Positions 12,601 through 27,600 of a stretch of DNA of 64,000 nucleotides are shown piece by piece. Under the pieces are notes generated by a model, which saw only the letters and a list, made by a program, of their open reading frames with translations, was not told the DNA's origin and searched no databases. The number at the start of each line of letters is the position of its first letter. Positions within the stretch are counted from its first letter, which is position 1. Both the position numbers and the translations under genes were made by a program. Origin of the DNA: Leptasterias polaris (Eukaryota > Echinodermata > Asteroidea > Forcipulatida > Asteriidae); NCBI GenBank assembly GCA_037783415.1, contig JAZGTN010000196.1:930001-994000 (forward strand). The letters are read 5' to 3'.

Positions 12601-15600
12601 CTATTTTAACATGAAGTTAGAGACTTGTAATTTTCCCCCCACTTTCATAAGGACTGTATCTATTGGCAAATTAGTCCATCACAAACTGAATCCAACCTTG
12701 GCACCCCTCTTTAACCTGAATGATAAGAGTGTACAATAAACGGGTTGCATGAATAGATCCCATACCGTCTCTGTGAGGTTGGCCATAGCTTTGTCCACAT
12801 CCCATCACCAGGTCAAACTGTAGGATATAAGAGGCACCTATCTGTAAGCTCTGGGTCTCTGCATAGCGTATACCACCAGGCTCACTAGAGCCAGAAAACC
12901 TACACATAAGAAAAACAAGTAATTTCATATCAAATGAGAGATGACACATCACTGTTATGATAGTGCTATACCATGTCCGATATGTGGCAGAGGGTGTTCC
13001 CCCCAAATGTTCCATACTTTAATACATTTTTTAACTCTTGTTCAAGAACACCATGAAGACACAATATGAAGGGGTACACAATGCCACATATCCAGCACCA
13101 AATGTAGTCTGCAATGAACTTAGAAAACTGAAATTATTACATTTCATAGGAGAGCAAGTTTAATTTCTGGTTTATCTTTCTTTTTCACATGTCAGCAAAA
13201 TGTTTTTCCCCCTCTTACCCCCCCCCCAAAAAACAAAACCAACCGAAGTCTTTAAAGGCCCTGTACACGATTGGTAAGATCGAAAAACACAAATGTTCAC
13301 AGATTCACACATAACTTACATGATTTAAAGTAAGTAATGGTAGAAAGGGTTCCTTAAAATATTTCTGCCTAAAATTCTATCGTTTCTGAGAAATGAGTAA
13401 AACAATAGTTTTTATCGCGCGTGATAATAAACTCGATGTTTGAAAAACAGAAAACACATAAGGTCTCTTTTCACTATTTTCTCGCGACCTCGATGATCAA
13501 TTGAGCTCAAATTTTCACAGGTTTGTTATTTCATGTATGTGGTTGATTACACAAAACATGAACACTGTCTGTGATTATTTTGTCAGCTCTGCCAATCCTG
13601 TATAATACCTTTAAACAAAGCACAAACGAATGTTCAATACATTAGATATCCCCCCCCCAAATTAGGTCATTGCCCCCTTGCCTCCCAAAAGCAAACGTCT
13701 GGTTATGCCACTGACTGTACACAGCAGTACAAAATGTTAGCAGTACCAATAAAGTGGAAGCAAGCATAGTACAATTGGGTGTTGTATAAAACCTTTTTGA
13801 AACATTGAACGTTGATTTAATGTAATGACGTCACAGATGATATCACTCATCAGGGCTCGAATTTTACACTGGACCACAGGCCCGACGAGGCCAGTAATTT
13901 TAGTGTTGGGCCAGTAAACTTATTATGACCTAAAAAGTCTGATGGTCTTGTGTTTTTCAATTGAATAACAGAAACAAATTATGTTCAAGTGTTGACTTTG
14001 GGTCTGATAAATTATCTTTCAATTCTATGAGTTATCAAGTATACTCTTCTCTTACTTGTCTCAGTTCGGGTTCATATAAAAGCAGTCAAATGCATGTTAA
14101 ACTGTTTCAGCAATTTTTTTATTTTCACATTTTGAATCTGGTCTTGTAAAAAAATGTCTGGTCCAGTATAGACTTTGAGCTACAAGCCCTGTAGTCTTGT
14201 GGATTTTCTCCCCAAATTCGAGCCCTGCTCATTGAGTCTGGGTAATGAGATATGAACTTTTTGAAGTATATTTCAACTTCAGGTTTCAACTGGCAGTTAA
14301 GGTAATTCTTTGTGTAAGATTTGTACAATGCACAAAGAACTTTCATATGGTGCAAACTTCTTGTATGTAGTAATTATGGTTCTTCAGATATGATGCTATG
14401 AAATATTAAACATTGATTTAATGTTAGGACGTCATTGATGATATCATCATCCCGAAAAAGCTAGTTTCATCTACACACTAAGGTTTAATTACATGGTAAG
14501 TTTCAAGTCTGTATGAGCTTTACTTGGAAGGTTCAGGGAGCAAAGAATGCACAGAAGAAAAAAACCCAGTGCAATAACAATAGGTTCTCGGCTGTTGGCC
14601 GAACACCTAAATATTAATTATTTGTATACAATTACACACATACTCACACAAGAGCCAGGTTTGCCTTGCAGAAATCTCGCACCTCACCAAGATGGAAGCT
14701 GAGACCCTCATGGACCATTCGGTCATCGCTCATGTCCAGGTTGATTGTGTTATACAGGACTGACGTCAGTGAGATACTATCAAGGGCCCAGACATCAAGA
14801 CCGAAGCCTGAATGGGACGCCTGCCACCAACGGAATCGGCAGGCATTACACTTTGCTTCCTCTGGAAGATGTATCACCTCCCCCCTTTTGGAAGGAAAAA
14901 CCAATAAAAGTATTGCAGTGTTAAAAAAATGTTTAGAAATAAAAAACAAAACCTACAGTAAACCAAATCAGGGCTCGTATTCGGAGGGAAAATCCACAAG
15001 ATTGCAGGGCTTGTAGCTCAGATTTACTAGATCAGAATGTTTTCACAACGCCAGATTCAAAATGAGAAAAGACATGAAAAGACCAGAATCACAAAGAAAT
15101 CATATTTTTAGGGTGTAAGTTGTTTTGTTGTTGTTTTGTTGTTTTGTTGTTGTTTTGTTGTTGTTTTGTTGTTGTTTTGTTGTTGTTTTGTTGTTGTTTT
15201 GTTGTTGTTGTTGTTGTTTTGTTGTTTTGTTTAGAAGAGAAGATTGATCTCAATTGTCTTATATTGGTCAGTAAACTTTTATGCTCAACAGAATTGAAAG
15301 ATATTAAATCAGAATCAACGTGATAAACACATCATCCGACGTGAAGTGATTAAACAGGTATCAATTATATAATCATGTGCATAAGACTTGCACAATCTAT
15401 ACAGATTGAATATCTCTCTATGCTACTGTGTCTCAACATTATAAGTATTACCGTGGGTTTCTGTAGCTGTCAAACTCCATGTGTTTCAGTAGCTGCCACT
15501 CAATGCCATTGTTGCACGTACACAAAAGTAACAAGCCTTCTGATTGGTCATCAGTTGAGGGACAGGTTCCAACACTGGAATGACTGCCAATACGGACAGT

Positions 15601-18600
15601 AAACTGAAGGTACCTGTCAACATGCAAATAATAATAACAATATTAACATTAATATTAAAGATAAAAATATTGAAGTCTTATACAGCGCAAGTATCCAATA
15701 AGGTGTTCAAGGCACTTGAAGAAAGAGAAACACTTTTTAAGACAGGTTTTAAAGTTTATGAATTTATGAAACCCATTTCTGTAGCACTCGGCAGCCACTG
15801 CCAGAAATAGCACGGCAAACCCCTTCTCTTTGCGATAAGTGTACTGGGTTCTTTTACGTGCATTACACAACACACAGGACCTAAAACTTTACATCCCATC
15901 TGAATGAAGGACATTTAGCAAAGTGTTTACTTATTAGGACTTAAGTGTCAAGATAGGGACTCAACCCCACACTCTGCAAAGTACAGAAATACTAGAGCTC
16001 GAGTCCAGTGCGATTGACTGCTCGATTGACTGCTCGGCTATGACACTCCAAACTCACTTAACAAAATTACTCTTACTTTTAGAGACCATAAAGAGCCACA
16101 GAGCCTGGAAACTAACATAAAATCTTATGTTTTATGGAGATTTGCACTGTCGGATTTTGATTAACTTTTGATTTGAAGAAAAGGGGCACATCTCAAAACT
16201 TGTTCAGCTGTTATTTCCATATTCTTGAATTAATGTGGAAATTATGACACAAAATGTCAAAATTCCCATATGACTAGTGCAGTATCTTGCCTGCTGGAAA
16301 TGGCCTGGAATGTACGAAGCCACTCTCTTTGCATAGTGTAAAAGGTTAGATAAAGAAAACCCAAGTATAGATCTTTGTCATTTGATTGGAGAATTGTTGC
16401 ACGAACAAAATGCATTTCATATTTGTTTTATGTTACTTGTATAGATAGCTGCCTGTCATTTGAAAATGGTAAACAGTAAACACAAAATAGACTGAGACAC
16501 TTGTCCACCCCATACTCTGAAAATTCTTTTTAAAAAAACTTTTAAATAATGTAGGTTACTTCATGTAGAAACCAACCTTGTTCACCATTACAGTCACAAC
16601 ATTGCCTTTTGGGGTTGAATTAGTAGGAACGATTGTTTTGGGAATGATGCTAAGAATTAAGCATCGAAAACCAATAAATCATCCTATATTTATTTCCATA
16701 TACACTGGTTACGGTGGTCCAACAATGCAGCAATAAATCAAGGCAAAATAAAGGATGACAACCGATGCGTATTCCATCAATCAAATGACAAGGATCTGTG
16801 TGTGAAACATATCAATAAGTACAATTATCTAGAATAACTTGCAATGGTAATACCTGCTTCGTGTTGTGTCGAACTCCTGTGTTATAAGCTCTCTCTTATC
16901 GGCCTGGTTAAATACTAATGCTTTACCAGAAGCGAGTACCCCACACTCGTAGCCAACGTCACCACCACGGACAGAAGAGAACTTGAAATCTATGTCCCGG
17001 TTGAAATCTTCAAACTCCTCTGTCAGATTGGTAGGGAGAGGTGAGACTGGCATGCTGCAATCTTCACCCATGAAAGTTGAGTCACAACTAATACAGATAA
17101 AAATGGATAGATATGCAATTAACTTTTAATTAACTGAAGGTAAAACAAAGTGCACAGTCAGCAGTATTGGTAATCATGATTTTCATATTTCACCATCACT
17201 GTATGATGATTTTTCCAGGATACCTGTACATAGATCTCTCATACATTTACTATCCTGGTGATATTTTTGACTTTCTGTGTGCTTTCTGCATCTCTCTCTC
17301 TATTCATGTATTTCTACTTGACTGCTCATGTTACATTTGTATACATGTTTATGTGTGTTGTGTTGTCATTTTGCCTACGAGAAAGACTCTGCAAGGGTCG
17401 AAACATCAGGCCATTAATTACTTTTTGCATTTTTAAACTTATGTAAACTCTTCCCTAAAGTGACTATATTTTCAATCTTACCAATGTTGTGCACATGACC
17501 CTTTAAAGGTGCTGCATACATTTGGTAATTGGAGCCTACTGATTGTGTTAATCCTATATAAATGTAGGTATAAACAATAAAACTAACCGTGAAAATTTCA
17601 CTTCAAAAGGAATGGTCGCGTTTTTGAGATATCACCAGAAAACCGGAGCGAATATTTCAACGCAGGAAGAATATTCCCCATAGGAATACACAGTCAGAGA
17701 AGCGTTTCTGAACACTTCTCAGATTCAAATTTGGGGGAATAAAAAGTGATATTTTTCCATAACCGTAGTACTTCGAAGTTAAAAGTTTCTCAAAATTCAT
17801 TATACTACCCAAAGCTGCTGTACTTCTTACCAAGTAAGTTTTTATTGCCATTAATTTTCAGAGTCATTACCAAACGTGTACTGTGCCTTTAACCATTGAT
17901 GTCTTACTCATGTTATTTCACAAATAAAAGTTACTAAACCCAATCCTCACATTTAATTAGGGATTTTCACAGTTTCAGGTCTGATTAGTGGCAGCAAACT
18001 TACCAGGGAAATCTATTGATAAACTGCACATGCTCAGCATTACGTAAACAAAGGAAGATTACATTGGGCTTCACAGGGAATATTTTTCTGCTACCACTCT
18101 CAAAGAACTCCAGGGCTACTGACTTACTAGGTCCCTCTAGCTAATTGATGGGTTACACACCTATGTTCCAACACCCCACTGATCCAACATCCCTACAAAT
18201 GTATGATCCTAATTATAATCCTAACAATAACCACAGCACGCAGATCAAGAAGGGTTATTGAAACATTATTTTTTTAAAATTATATTTCTGTATGAAACCA
18301 AGGATGCCTCATAAGTGAACTTAAGCCCTGTTCGCATTGGACTTATTTTGGGTAAACTAACCGAGCAAATGGGCAACTTAACCATTTTAAGTCCAATGCG
18401 AACAGCCCAGGAAGTTTCCCTCCCAGGTAACTTACCCGACCCGAATGGGTAGTTTAACCAACCCACGTCTGCCCGGTTAAATTGACCAGGTCAGTTTAAC
18501 CGAGCCGAATAGTCCAGTCCGAACGCGATCAGGGTAAAAGCCGTCCCGGTAAAAAGCCACATCCGGTCCCCCGATCTACCTGCCGCGCCACGTGATCGCG

Positions 18601-21600
18601 AGGTGACACGTCGTACACACGCAAGTGTTTACAGGGAAGCTCTTTGCACTCTTTGCATTCTCGCTGTCATGCACCCCGGTCAAAGGTCACTGCGATAGCG
18701 CCCTCTTGTGTTTGTCTTAAGTTAGTCGGTATAGTTTCACCAGTCGTGTCGGTTAGTTTAAACCACGTCATTAATCCAAGTGCGGACGCTGGTAAGTTTC
18801 CCCTTTTGGAATGTTAACCACTGTTTCGGTAAAAACATTAATCCAGTGCGAACACGGCTCAAATCACTGTAGCTTGCAAGCCTGAGTAAACAAGGGTGCT
18901 TGCTACATGAATTTAGAAACACCAGGGTTTACCCCTACTCTTCTAGCCCTGCAATCAGTGTTCTGGGTTATTTTACTTGCACTACCAATCGTAGTACCTG
19001 GGATCTACATGATCTACAGCCTTATGTCCCAAGGACAAACCAATTATGGTTAAGTGCTTGTTTAAAGATACAAGTGTCAAGACCAGGACTCGAACCCACA
19101 CTCAGCTGATCACATGACACCAGAGCTCGAGTCCGGTGCGCTTAACTGCTCTAAACCTCCTCCGCCACAACATGCCACAGAGGTCACCCAGACTCTTCAT
19201 CATCAAAATATTGTTCTTCCCAAAACCAGAATGATAATTTCAAAAATTAAATCCCTTTTGATTGAATGAACTCACCTACAACCATCTTGAGTACATCTGC
19301 CATGGCCACTACACAAGTGAGAGCTACATGCATCACCAATGTACACTAAGGAAAAGAAGATCATTAGATAAACCAATGTTGACATATTAATCATGTTTAA
19401 TGCATATTACATGTATATCAGTTTAAATGAATCTGCTTCAGATCAAAGTCAAGTCTTATTTGTTGATGTTACACATATTCAATACAAAATCTCAATGTGG
19501 GTCAAATTTCCATGTATATATAACTAGCAAGATGCACTGCAAGTTAACTCAATCTTTCAGCCATATCCACAGATAACAGTTGCCAGTATGATTTTGCATG
19601 ATACACTTGTGAGGTTTGCCATCAAGTGAAGCAGTAAATGACAACAGTATTGGGTCTGAGAATCAAAACAGGAGATGTGAAGGTGTTGAACAATGCTTGG
19701 TCAAGCATAAGGCCCAGGGTAGTTAAAACACAATAGGCTATTGTGTAATCTGTAAGTCACACCTTGTGTGGTTTCTTCATTGGTTTATCATCAATTAGGA
19801 ATCAAATCAACTGGCAATGTTTGCCTGACTGGAAGGTCCATCCCAACCCAAATAACGGACCACCCACCAACATGAAACTGTATAAATGACAGGACAACAA
19901 ACTCAAATTGAGCAGGGCCCAATTTAAAAGAGCTGTGTTTATAAGCAGAAAAGGTAGCTAAGCACAACAAAATTATGCTTAACAGAATATGTTTACCAGC
20001 CATTATAGCATGTCACATGTACAATCTGTGACTGGTATCCTGCTTATTTCTGCTTTTTAGCTCTATAATATGGCAAGGTTTTGCTCCATGTCTTTTGGAA
20101 AATTTCCGGCTTCATTTTTCTGTGGAAAATTGACTGAAGCATTCATTGCTGCAACTTGCGAATGTTGGTTCTACTTTTTGTCTTGACCATTGTTAACGAT
20201 GTCTCACGGAGCGTAACTGACGTCGTGACGAGTGGATAAATACATGTACATACAAACATACATATGGCATTTATAAAGCCCCCATCAAGAACACAGCGCA
20301 TTAGATTGGAAATATACATAATTTTTGATTCACTTCTTGAATTTGCATATCTTCTGATGGAGATAGTGAGTGCATTCCAGGTTTGGGGAGCAAAATAAAG
20401 AAAAGGTGCGACTAGACTTGAGAAGCTTAACAGAGATTGGTTCCATGAGGCAAGTAGTTTAGAGCGAAGGCTTGAGCATCCCTGCCTATGGGGAGACAGG
20501 CAAACTCACACCATGATGTAGCTCAATCTTGATTCAAAAATCATTTGATCACTTTCTCTCTCTCTCTTGCAATACTCAAGTCTAATACACCTGTTCATGA
20601 CAGTTGTCAACGCAGGTCCCTATAGCAACTATTGTGAATTTGAATCGTTTATTATGCAAAATACATTTACATTCAATCAGGACAACCATGGTTTCAAGCA
20701 ATAGCAGCAATTAGCTATGCTGCATCCATTGCTAAACACTGCTACAGAAAATTACTGGGCAACACAAAGGAGGGATTAAGGTTTCAGAGAACTGCTGAAT
20801 CACACAATAGGATTACACAGAACTGGGAACTACTGGGTTACATGGTACATGGCTACTGGATTGCACAATGGAAGTGCTACTGGATTGCACAGTGGAAGTA
20901 TAAATGGCTGGGTTACCCGATTGAAGTACATGGCTACTGGATTGCACAGCAGAAGTATAAATGGCGACTGGGTTACCCAACTGAGTACATGGCTACTGGA
21001 TTACACAGTGGAAGACTACTGGATTGCACAGCAGAAGTACATGGCTACTGGATTGCACAGTGAAAGTACATGGGTACTGGGTTACCCAATTGAAGTATAT
21101 GGGTACTGGGTTACCCAAATGAAGTACATGGGTACTGGGTTACCCAATTGAAGTACATGGGTACTGGGTTACCCAATTGAAGTACATGGCTACTGGGTTA
21201 CCCAATAGAAATAAAGTTTTTCAGAGGCTCTGATAGGGGTGTTCGGATAATATTCTCACCTACATAGGGTATGGCCTCCATTGCTCTGATTTTGACATTG
21301 GTGTCCCTTCAAAAGTTTCCCATAGACTTATGCAAGTGCCCTTAGCAAAATGGTATTGACCTTGTCCTCTCAAAGATGAAATTCCAGGTAGATCAGGCAG
21401 TGTGTGGCCTCAATCTTCCATTATCCACTTCTCCTGTTACTCCACACCAAACTGTTTGAACTTACATGTAGATAAGATTGGTATGCCTGGCCCAATGATA
21501 AGCACTTTCTATTTTGGTCCGACAGCCCCAGTCCTTTTACCCAACTATTTTCTCAACTTTGCCAGTATTTCAGCTGGATACATTTCTATGGAGATTTAGT

Positions 21601-24600
21601 GCTGGTGTTAACTTGTCAGCTTTCAGATTAAAATTATTAATGTTTTATTTTTATTTTTCAATTTGGAAATCCTGTACTGAGGTACTTACCATTGTCAATT
21701 CCCCATCTAGTATGAGGCGCAGGTTCGGATTGTCTCCATCGGAATCTTGTGGTTGGGGTCAAAGCTGCTGATGGCATAGGCAGGATCACTCGTGTCCATC
21801 TACAATTGGGGGAAGAAAACAAATCTAATTTGTTGCATCAACATTAAAAACAGAATTGTAAAATAGCGAGTGCCTTTATAGTTTAGTAAATATTCATTAT
21901 ATTTGGTCATAATTTCCACATAAATTTCACAGTTGTAAAAATAACACTGAGCTGAACTGAGCTGAACTGAGCTGAACAAGTTTAGAGATGCGCCCCCTTT
22001 CTTCCCACAAAAATTTCTTCTATTGGGCTCTCTAGACATCATGCCTGCAGCCTGCAGGAAGTCCAGGCTCTATGGCTCTTTTGTAAACATGTGATGTCAC
22101 AGGTCACATTGTCCATTACATTCACTATTTTGTTAGAGTTTATTTTCATACATAGCGTTTTCTGGCTGAGCACTCAAGCTCTGGTGTTTCTGATCAGTGT
22201 GGGTTTGAGTCCAAGTCTTGACACTTGTGTCCTTAAACAAGACACTTTTTTGCTTGTCTTTTGGATGGGGCGTAAAGCCATACATCCCATGTGTTTTGAA
22301 ATGCACATAAAAGAATCCTATTAAGCCAAAAAAAGCAGTTCGCCTGGATGTTTCTGGCAGAGGCTGCTGAATGCACCACAGCACTTTGTAAACCCTTATA
22401 AGGTGCTTCATAAATTTGTCTCACAAATAAAAAAATTAGCAGTTGAAAAGCTTACCCATCATGAATATCTTGAGGACTATACACAGAGCTTCCTGCAATC
22501 ACAGATCCCTGGCAGGTCCCTGGCAGGCACTGCCCTCTCATCAGTGACCAAGACCGCCCTCTATCAGTTGAAAACTCCACAAACACGGTGTTCCCCCCTT
22601 TGCCATCGACCAAGTCACTACTCTCTTCCTCAGAGCCACATCCCATATTGATATCAAATTGTAAGTGATGTACAATGCTATGTGGTTGCCATGGTAATAT
22701 CAGGAGTTCATCCACGGCCCAGACATTGCGATTCAGACCATGGTGGACCCTCTGCTGGAGGCAGAATCTTGTTGCCTGGGACCTGGCAGTGGCTGGTATA
22801 CTGACAGACACAGCCTGGGGTTTCTGTAAAGTGTAATAATCAAAATGGTCAACGTTTTATATCAAATCAAATCAATCAAATCAAATCAAATCAATCAAAT
22901 CAAATCAAATCATTTCTTTATTGTCCACTCTTTAACAAGACAAAAATGGAAAATGTACCTGTCTAAAATTGATTAAAGCTCCAGAACAGGACAGTAAAAA
23001 TCAGTTAAGACAACTACGATATTTTAGACAGTTTTCCCCCTTAAATATTGACTCACCTGTGAAAAAACAAAGTTTTTGAAAACCTTCATCAGTACATTCT
23101 TCTGAAACTTTCTTGGAATATCCTCCAGACAGTGTTTTTAACAGAACAGACCATTTTGCTAAAGTATCTGTATCCCAAGATTTGTTTGTATAATGGATTA
23201 ACCTCAGATATTGACATGAATTTGGATCCACACCAGTTTTGTGAAAAGAAAGGGGTGTCAATACCAAATTAACTTGTTAAATTGGTTGATAATTTTGTGT
23301 GTGTGTGCTGAAACTCCAAAGAGTCTTATGTAGTTGCTTTGTAGTTACGGACTTTAGTAGGGCTTTTGATCGTATTTTTTATAACATTCTTGTAAAGGAC
23401 TTGCTTCATTTGGGCACACATCCATCACAAATGCCCTGGATTTGCAGGTTTTTTACAGAGCAATGTCAACGTGTCAGGTACAAGCATTTGTGACTGGTGT
23501 CCTGATCAGTTTTGCTTAGCAGGAAATCGTTTTAAGCTTAAGCAGGTCTAGAAAATTCAGCCCTGGTGTCAGCAAGGGTGTTAAGTGTCATCGTCCTCAG
23601 TGAGACACAAGGCAGTGATCATTTGGGGTTGCACAACAATAAATATGTGATAATTTACAGTAGAACTGGCTGGCACAAGATATATCAGTTTTGAATTTCA
23701 CATAGACAACAGTTTTTGAAATTTTAGTCTGCTGTTTTGTCAGAAAAAGTAAAGGTAGAAGTTTTTACAAAAGTTTGAGACTTACTCGGTATGAGTTATA
23801 CGCCAGGGTATTGAGCAGGATTGGAGCTTGCATACCAGCAACATCAGCAATGACCTCTACTTGGACATCAATGGAGTCCGCTGGATCACAAGAGCCTCCT
23901 CCTGCAAACAGGAAGATATCTCTCAAGAATTGAAATTATTTGCTCTTTTACGGGCAGTAAGGGTGAGCAATTTGGCGAATCTATACACAACAGAGCTGCC
24001 AACATTTACATCTTGCAATCAGGGAGATTTTGTCCAACAATCAGGGAGACATTTAGAATTTCATTCAACATAATTGGGAAAGGGTTTCCATAATCAGGGA
24101 CATTTTTTAATTTGTTTATCGAATATGGAAAGATTTATTTTTTACAAGTGCATTTTCCTCAAGTTAAAGCTGGGTTGTTTTTAGTGATTTTGGCTAGCAA
24201 AGAAATAATTAAAACATTAGATGACAATCAGGTTGGCTCAGTGGTTTCTTTCCCTGCCTTTCATCTGTGTGGATCGTGATTAGAATCCCATATCAAAACA
24301 GAGCCTTGGATTGGGTTTTCAGTCCCTAACTGATTGCATGGGTTTTCCCCATTTGGGGTTTTCTCCCACCTCTAAAACTTAACATTTCTTCATGTTTACT
24401 ATTCACCCTGTTATTGGTGCTAATTGTGCTCTTGGATGTGAAATAAGTAAAATAAGATAACAATAAAAATGCTGATAATTTATTCTGATAAAACATTAAA
24501 CTGACAGTTAAAAGGAGTTTTCCTCTTCAAATCTAAAAATATATCTGCTGAGTATGATATACAACTCATAATTTTGATACTTAATTAACTTTCTTGTTCC

Positions 24601-27600
24601 AGTATTGTAGTTCCCTTAAAAATAAATAAAATTATATAATTTTGATAAATACTTCTGGTATGCTTTTCATATAAATGTAAGGACTGGCTTTGCTTTTTTA
24701 AATAACTAGATAAAATGGGGGAGGAGTTTAGATGAAAAGGCAGTTTTATTTGATGCCTGCGTAACAACATTGACAATGGCATCACGAAGCAAGTGCAATC
24801 AAGACAGATGGTTAGTTAGCTAGTGGTTGGTTTGTGACATACGTAGCGCATGCGCACTAGGTTGAAGTGCTATTGAATCAAGTCATGTCATGTCATGTCA
24901 GCGTTACCGTGAGAAAATTGTGGTGACTAGTTTGTGTTTTGGGGCGAGTACATAGATGAAAGCGAGACGATATAAATTCAGTATATAAGCAACAATGGCA
25001 CAGTAATTTTAGGAAAGAAAAGTGGCAGTATAGCTGCATATTTCAAATGAAGACAAGAAATATTAATATTCTGGGAAAAAAATTATCATTCACTGCTACT
25101 GAATATTTAGTTTTATCGCCATTTTTCTGATGACTGGTCCTCTCTGCACTGTGCTAATAAAATCAGCTATTGGTAACCAGCGCTGCAACTTGCCTCGATA
25201 GGCTGGTCATGAATCATCGACTAGACTAGTCCAATCAAAGATGACTAGCGTTCGTCCAAGCATAGTTAGTCAAACTATGGTTTGAACTTGCTGACTGCAT
25301 CATCCAAGTCCAGGGGTCAGTCCACTTTTGAGTAGTGTCGTGGCCGAGCGGATAAGAGCACCGGACTCCAGCTCTGGTGTTTCTGTTCAGCAGAGTGTGG
25401 GTTCGAGTCCCGGTCGTGACACTTAAGTGTCCTTATTAAGCAAGACACTTGACCATTATTGCTTCGTCCTTCGGATGGGACGTAAAGCCGTTGTCCCGTG
25501 TGTTGTGTAATGCACGTAAAAGAACCCAGTGCACTTATCGAAAAGAGAAGGGGTTTGCCCCGGTGTTCCTGGTTTGATTGGCTGCATATTGCGCCACAGC
25601 ACCTTGTAAACCATTACATGGTGCTATGTAAAGAAATAGGTCTCAAAATTCAAAAAGTAGCTCCACATATATACCTTGCAGGAAAATACTGACTGTTGAA
25701 GCGCCTTGAGCGTCACTGAGTGACGGATATGAGCGCTATATAAGAAGCCACTATTATTATTATTATTATTATCTCAAATACAAAAAGGTTGAAATCTATG
25801 ATCAAATAATAAGAGGCCCAACTAATTGACATCTACAACTTCAAGAATTCATACCTAGCGTGAAGAAGAACCTCATATTGCCTGCACTGGTTGCATCTAT
25901 ATACGGAGTGCAGACTGACCGGTACTCTTCGCCACTGAATACCAGTGAGACCCCAGAGTGCACCACGCCACACATCTCACTCAAATGACCACCAGAGATA
26001 TTCCAACTATAACAAACAAAAACATTTTGTTTTGAACTGTTAGTTTATAAAACTTAGACTGGGGGGGGGGGGCAAAATACCCTTTTAAATTGCAAAACAA
26101 AAATTGAAAAAAAGGTTAAATGAGACACAAAGGTGCATCTTGAAAGATTGCAATACAAAAAATTACATTTCATATTACTAAGCCATTTCATGAACAAAAA
26201 AGCTTACTTTTACGATTAAAATTGTAAAATTTGTCAATTACACTCGATGCTAATCATGACTACAAAATCCAACACAAGGAAGTTAGCGCGCATTGTGGGT
26301 GAGTCATGCAATTTCACAGAAGCATAAAATAAATGGAAGTTAATTAGGTAGAATTTTTATTATTATTATGTTTCAAACAAAGCTCGGCATATCTTGTAGA
26401 AAAGAATTGATTGCCTTGAAATGCCCTCGTGTGTATTCAAGCGCTTTATTAGAACGTTGTATTATAATGTTGGGATCTCGACAGGCAACAATCATTCATT
26501 TATATATGGGATTTGCATGGTGAGGTATCGATGTATATTTAGTTTGCGGTAACACCATGTGTTTATCTACTTGCTAGGTAGATTTTGTTATTTGAGAACT
26601 TGTCTTGCTATTTATTCTACTACCGCTGAGTAGATTATTCGGAATTCAGGAGACTTCTTTTACATTCATCGATAGTTTTAAAATAACCACCAGTTATCAT
26701 TTGCAGATTTTGTGTGCAATACCTGTAATGAAAGCTTATAAATATTAAATCTAAAGTTTTGGGTCAAATCAGCCAAAAACCAGACCTAGGATCTTTAAGC
26801 TTACTTTAAGGGTAACCTGTCCCCATCAATGTGTTCCTCTAAGATGACATCAGACACTGGGATGTAGAGATTTAACTCCTGTGTGGTTGCAAACTGGTAG
26901 ACGTCCCGGTCACTCTTACTGCCATGGAAGAATAGGGCATTACTCTCCGACTGGCAGACAGACTGAAGGAAAAACAATCAGGTCATTATGGTCAGTATGC
27001 TTTATTATGAACAGCTTAGGATCACTGGCTCATTCCACCAGCAAGGTGCATCACAGAAATAAAAAACTAAAAACTAAAGATCAGTTGCTTTTTGAATAAA
27101 TAAGTTTCTAGTATTCATTAAAAGAAGTTCAAATCCCTATAGTTTACTAGAAGGCATCCTTGGTTTCATTACATGAAATATATTATAATAAGAATATTAC
27201 ACAAAATGTCAAATAAGGACTTCAAGAAGCCGTGTTTTGTTTATTTGTGACTGCTCTCCGACACCCCAAAGGGGTGTGGGAACATACATGTGTCAGCACA
27301 TGGTGATTTCAGAACATAGGGGTGTCCAACCATAGGGGTGTCGGAACATACATGTAGGGGTGTCGGAACATACATGTAGGGGTGTCGGAACATACATGTA
27401 GGGGTGTCGGAACATACATGTAGGGGTGTCGGAACATAGGGGTGTCTGACCAAAGGGGTGTTGGATCATAGGGATGTCGGAATATAGGGGTGTCGGAACA
27501 TAGGGACCATAGGGGTGTCGGAACATAGGGACCATAGGGGTGTCGGAACATAGGGAACATAGGGGTGTCGGACCATAGGGGTGTCGGACCATAGGGGTGT

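Noticed and set aside
25337..25420. Functional tRNA gene (also at 42034, 7250 and 10750)
   Set aside because: A and B boxes are present, but each is followed by the same SINE body and tail and occurs in several copies; the cloverleaf is imperfect.
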